A program made the translations under genes and the position numbers. Of a stretch of DNA of 64,000 bases, positions 62,746 through 64,000 are shown in pieces. The stretch covers positions 1-64,000 of the forward strand of contig NZ_FKIF01000002.1 in the NCBI RefSeq assembly GCF_900078705.1. Direction: 5' to 3'. A model generated the notes under the pieces. It worked only from the letters and a program-made list of their open reading frames with translations, searched no databases and was not told the origin of the DNA. The DNA is from Bordetella ansorpii. Its GTDB lineage: Bacteria; Pseudomonadota; Gammaproteobacteria; Burkholderiales; Burkholderiaceae_B. How positions within the stretch are numbered: position 1 is the first letter of the stretch; every line of letters starts with the position of its first letter.

Positions 62746-63792
62746 ATGACCGACCCGACCTACGCCACGCGCGCCGCGGAATTGCGCACCCGACACGAGG
62801 CGCTGGCCGCCACCGGGCCGGTCGCGCGGGCGCGCAACCTGGCCCTCGCGCTGGGCGTGTCCGAGGCCGAATGGGTCGCGGCCCAATGCGGCGGCCTGCG
62901 CGCCGTGCCGCTGGCCGGCACGCCGCAAGCCATTTTCAAGGAACTGGGCTCGCTGGGCGAGGTGATGGCCCTGACGCGCAACGACTGGTGCGTGCACGAA
63001 CGCCACGGCTGCTACGAAGACATCCAGGCCGAAGGCGCGGTCGGCCTGGTGCTGGGACCCGACATCGACCTGCGCGTGTTCTTCGGCCAATGGCGCCATG
63101 CCTGGGCGGTGGAGCAGGACGGCCGCCACAGCCTGCAATTCTTCGACATGGCCGGCCAGGCCGTGCACAAGGTCTATCGCACCGAGGGCACCGAGGCCGC
63201 CGCCTACGACGCGCTGGTGGCCAAGCGGGCTGGCGAGCCCTATTGGCCCGAGCCCGAAGCCTATCCCGCCGCCGAGGCCCCCGCCCCCATCGCCGACGCC
63301 GCGGCCTTCCGCCAAGCCTGGCTGGCCATGGAAGACACCCACGAATTCTTCCCCCTGCTGCGCAGGTTCAAGGCCGCCCGGCTGGACGCGCTGCGCGTGG
63401 CCGGCACGGACCTGGCCCAACCGGTGGACGCCGATGCCGTCGAGCGCATGCTGCAGGGCGCTGCCGCATCCGGACTGCCCATCATGTGCTTCGTGGGCAA
63501 CCGCGGCATGATCCAGATCCATTCCGGCCCGGTGGCCAACCTGCGCCGCACCGGTCCGTGGTTCAACGTGCTGGATCCGCGCTTCAACCTGCACCTGGAC
63601 ACCACCGCGATCGACAGCGCCTGGGTCGTGGCCAAGCCCACCCGCGACGGCTGGGTCACTTCGCTGGAACTGTACGCGGCCAACGGCGACCTGATCGTGC
63701 AGTTCTTCGGCGCGCGCAAACCCGGCCAGCCCGAACTGGGCGGCTGGCGCGACCTGCTGAAAGGCCTGTGCAGCCAGCCGCTGGCCGCCTGA
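62746..63792 (+). CDS. hmuS: Hemin-degrading factor, HmuS/BhuS type
   Basis: A 348-aa protein of two similar halves, each of the HemS/ChuX type: the N-terminal copy (about 15-165) contains VMALTRNDWCVHERHGCYED, and the C-terminal copy (about 185-345) contains MCFVGNRGMIQIHSGPVANLRRTGPWFNVLDPRFNLHLDTTAID. HemS-type proteins bind heme from the ABC importer and release iron from it. The AGGAG-preceded ATG at 62746 is clear. It is followed by hmuT at 15 bases, as in Bordetella bhu and similar operons. Confidence 0.93.
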   Translation: MTDPTYATRAAELRTRHEALAATGPVARARNLALALGVSEAEWVAAQCGGLRAVPLAGTPQAIFKELGSLGEVMALTRNDWCVHERHGCYEDIQAEGAVGLVLGPDIDLRVFFGQWRHAWAVEQDGRHSLQFFDMAGQAVHKVYRTEGTEAAAYDALVAKRAGEPYWPEPEAYPAAEAPAPIADAAAFRQAWLAMEDTHEFFPLLRRFKAARLDALRVAGTDLAQPVDADAVERMLQGAAASGLPIMCFVGNRGMIQIHSGPVANLRRTGPWFNVLDPRFNLHLDTTAIDSAWVVAKPTRDGWVTSLELYAANGDLIVQFFGARKPGQPELGGWRDLLKGLCSQPLAA

Positions 63793-63806
63793 ACGAGGAC
63801 GACATC

Positions 63807-64000
63807 ATGATGTACAAAGCGACGACCCTGCTGCTGGGGGCCTGCCTGGCATGGTCCGCGCAGGCTCATGCGCAAGAGCGCGTGGTCTCCCTGGGCGGCA
63901 GCGTGACCGAGATCGTCTACGCGCTGGGCCAGGGCAAGCGGGTGGTGGGCGACGACCTGTCCAGCCTGTATCCCGAGGCCGCCACCAAGGTGCCGCGCGT
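63807..64000 (+). CDS. hmuT: Hemin ABC transporter substrate-binding protein (partial)
   Basis: The first 64 residues are present: a signal peptide (MMYKATTLLLGACLAWSAQAHAQ) and the start of a periplasmic TroA-like domain (RVVSLGGSVTEIVYALGQGKRVVGDDLSSLYP). It captures heme in the periplasm for the inner-membrane permease. The gene runs off the right edge. A second ATG directly follows the first. Confidence 0.92.
   Translation, partial: MMYKATTLLLGACLAWSAQAHAQERVVSLGGSVTEIVYALGQGKRVVGDDLSSLYPEAATKVPR

Overview
The window is GC-rich betaproteobacterial DNA. Its right part (about 41.1-64 kb) reads as Bordetella/Achromobacter-type chromosome: trpGDC, a selenium-dependent formate dehydrogenase locus and a heme-utilisation locus. 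Its left part (1 to roughly 40.5 kb) is one end of an integrative and conjugative element (ICE) of the PFGI-1/PAGI-2/ICEclc kind, almost entirely on the minus strand. The genus is inferred from gene content only.

ICE, read in its transcription direction from about 40.5 kb down: a 248-aa unknown, an AlpA-type regulator, ParA, a HicA-like small protein, ParB, DUF2857, the STY4528-type replication protein (whose gene contains an iteron/DnaA-box cluster), TIGR03761, DUF3158, Ssb, topoisomerase III, a cytosine methyltransferase gene with an in-frame stop, a GHKL ATPase, and a long run of small ICE-specific genes. That run includes a PP-loop protein, DUF3577 (STY4534) and DUF3275 proteins, an NPPY adenine-type methyltransferase, three tandem paralogs and a SNF2-like helicase. 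A Fic gene on the plus strand separates this block from the conjugation module (PilL, TIGR03759, lytic transglycosylase, TIGR03765, TraD). Two insertions lie inside the backbone: a 1.85-kb group II intron placed directly behind a terminator hairpin, and a plus-strand arsenic resistance operon (arsR-arsC-acr3-arsC-arsH).

The least explained part of the ICE is its non-coding DNA. Most of the small genes have a 5' leader holding a nested hairpin whose stem sequence differs from gene to gene while the pairing is kept. Five intergenic regions carry, further upstream, a second two-hairpin element with compensatory changes. Together they look like a family of cis-acting structures shared by an ICE regulon.

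Chromosomal part: a trp leader peptide with three consecutive Trp codons and three strong hairpins precede trpG-trpD-trpC; no trpE is present in the window. Then come a FabZ-like dehydratase, a cold-shock protein, and a sigma-54 activator divergent from an aldehyde dehydrogenase/DUF779 pair with a sigma-54 promoter. A minus-strand formate dehydrogenase and selenium unit follows in the order fdnG (with a Sec TGA and SECIS), fdxH, fdnI, fdhE, selA, selB, tRNA-Sec, an AbrB/PIN toxin-antitoxin pair, selD and an SDR oxidoreductase. The antitoxin frame runs into the 3' end of tRNA-Sec without an ordinary start codon. The window closes with a thioesterase and the start of a heme uptake operon (hmuS, hmuT).
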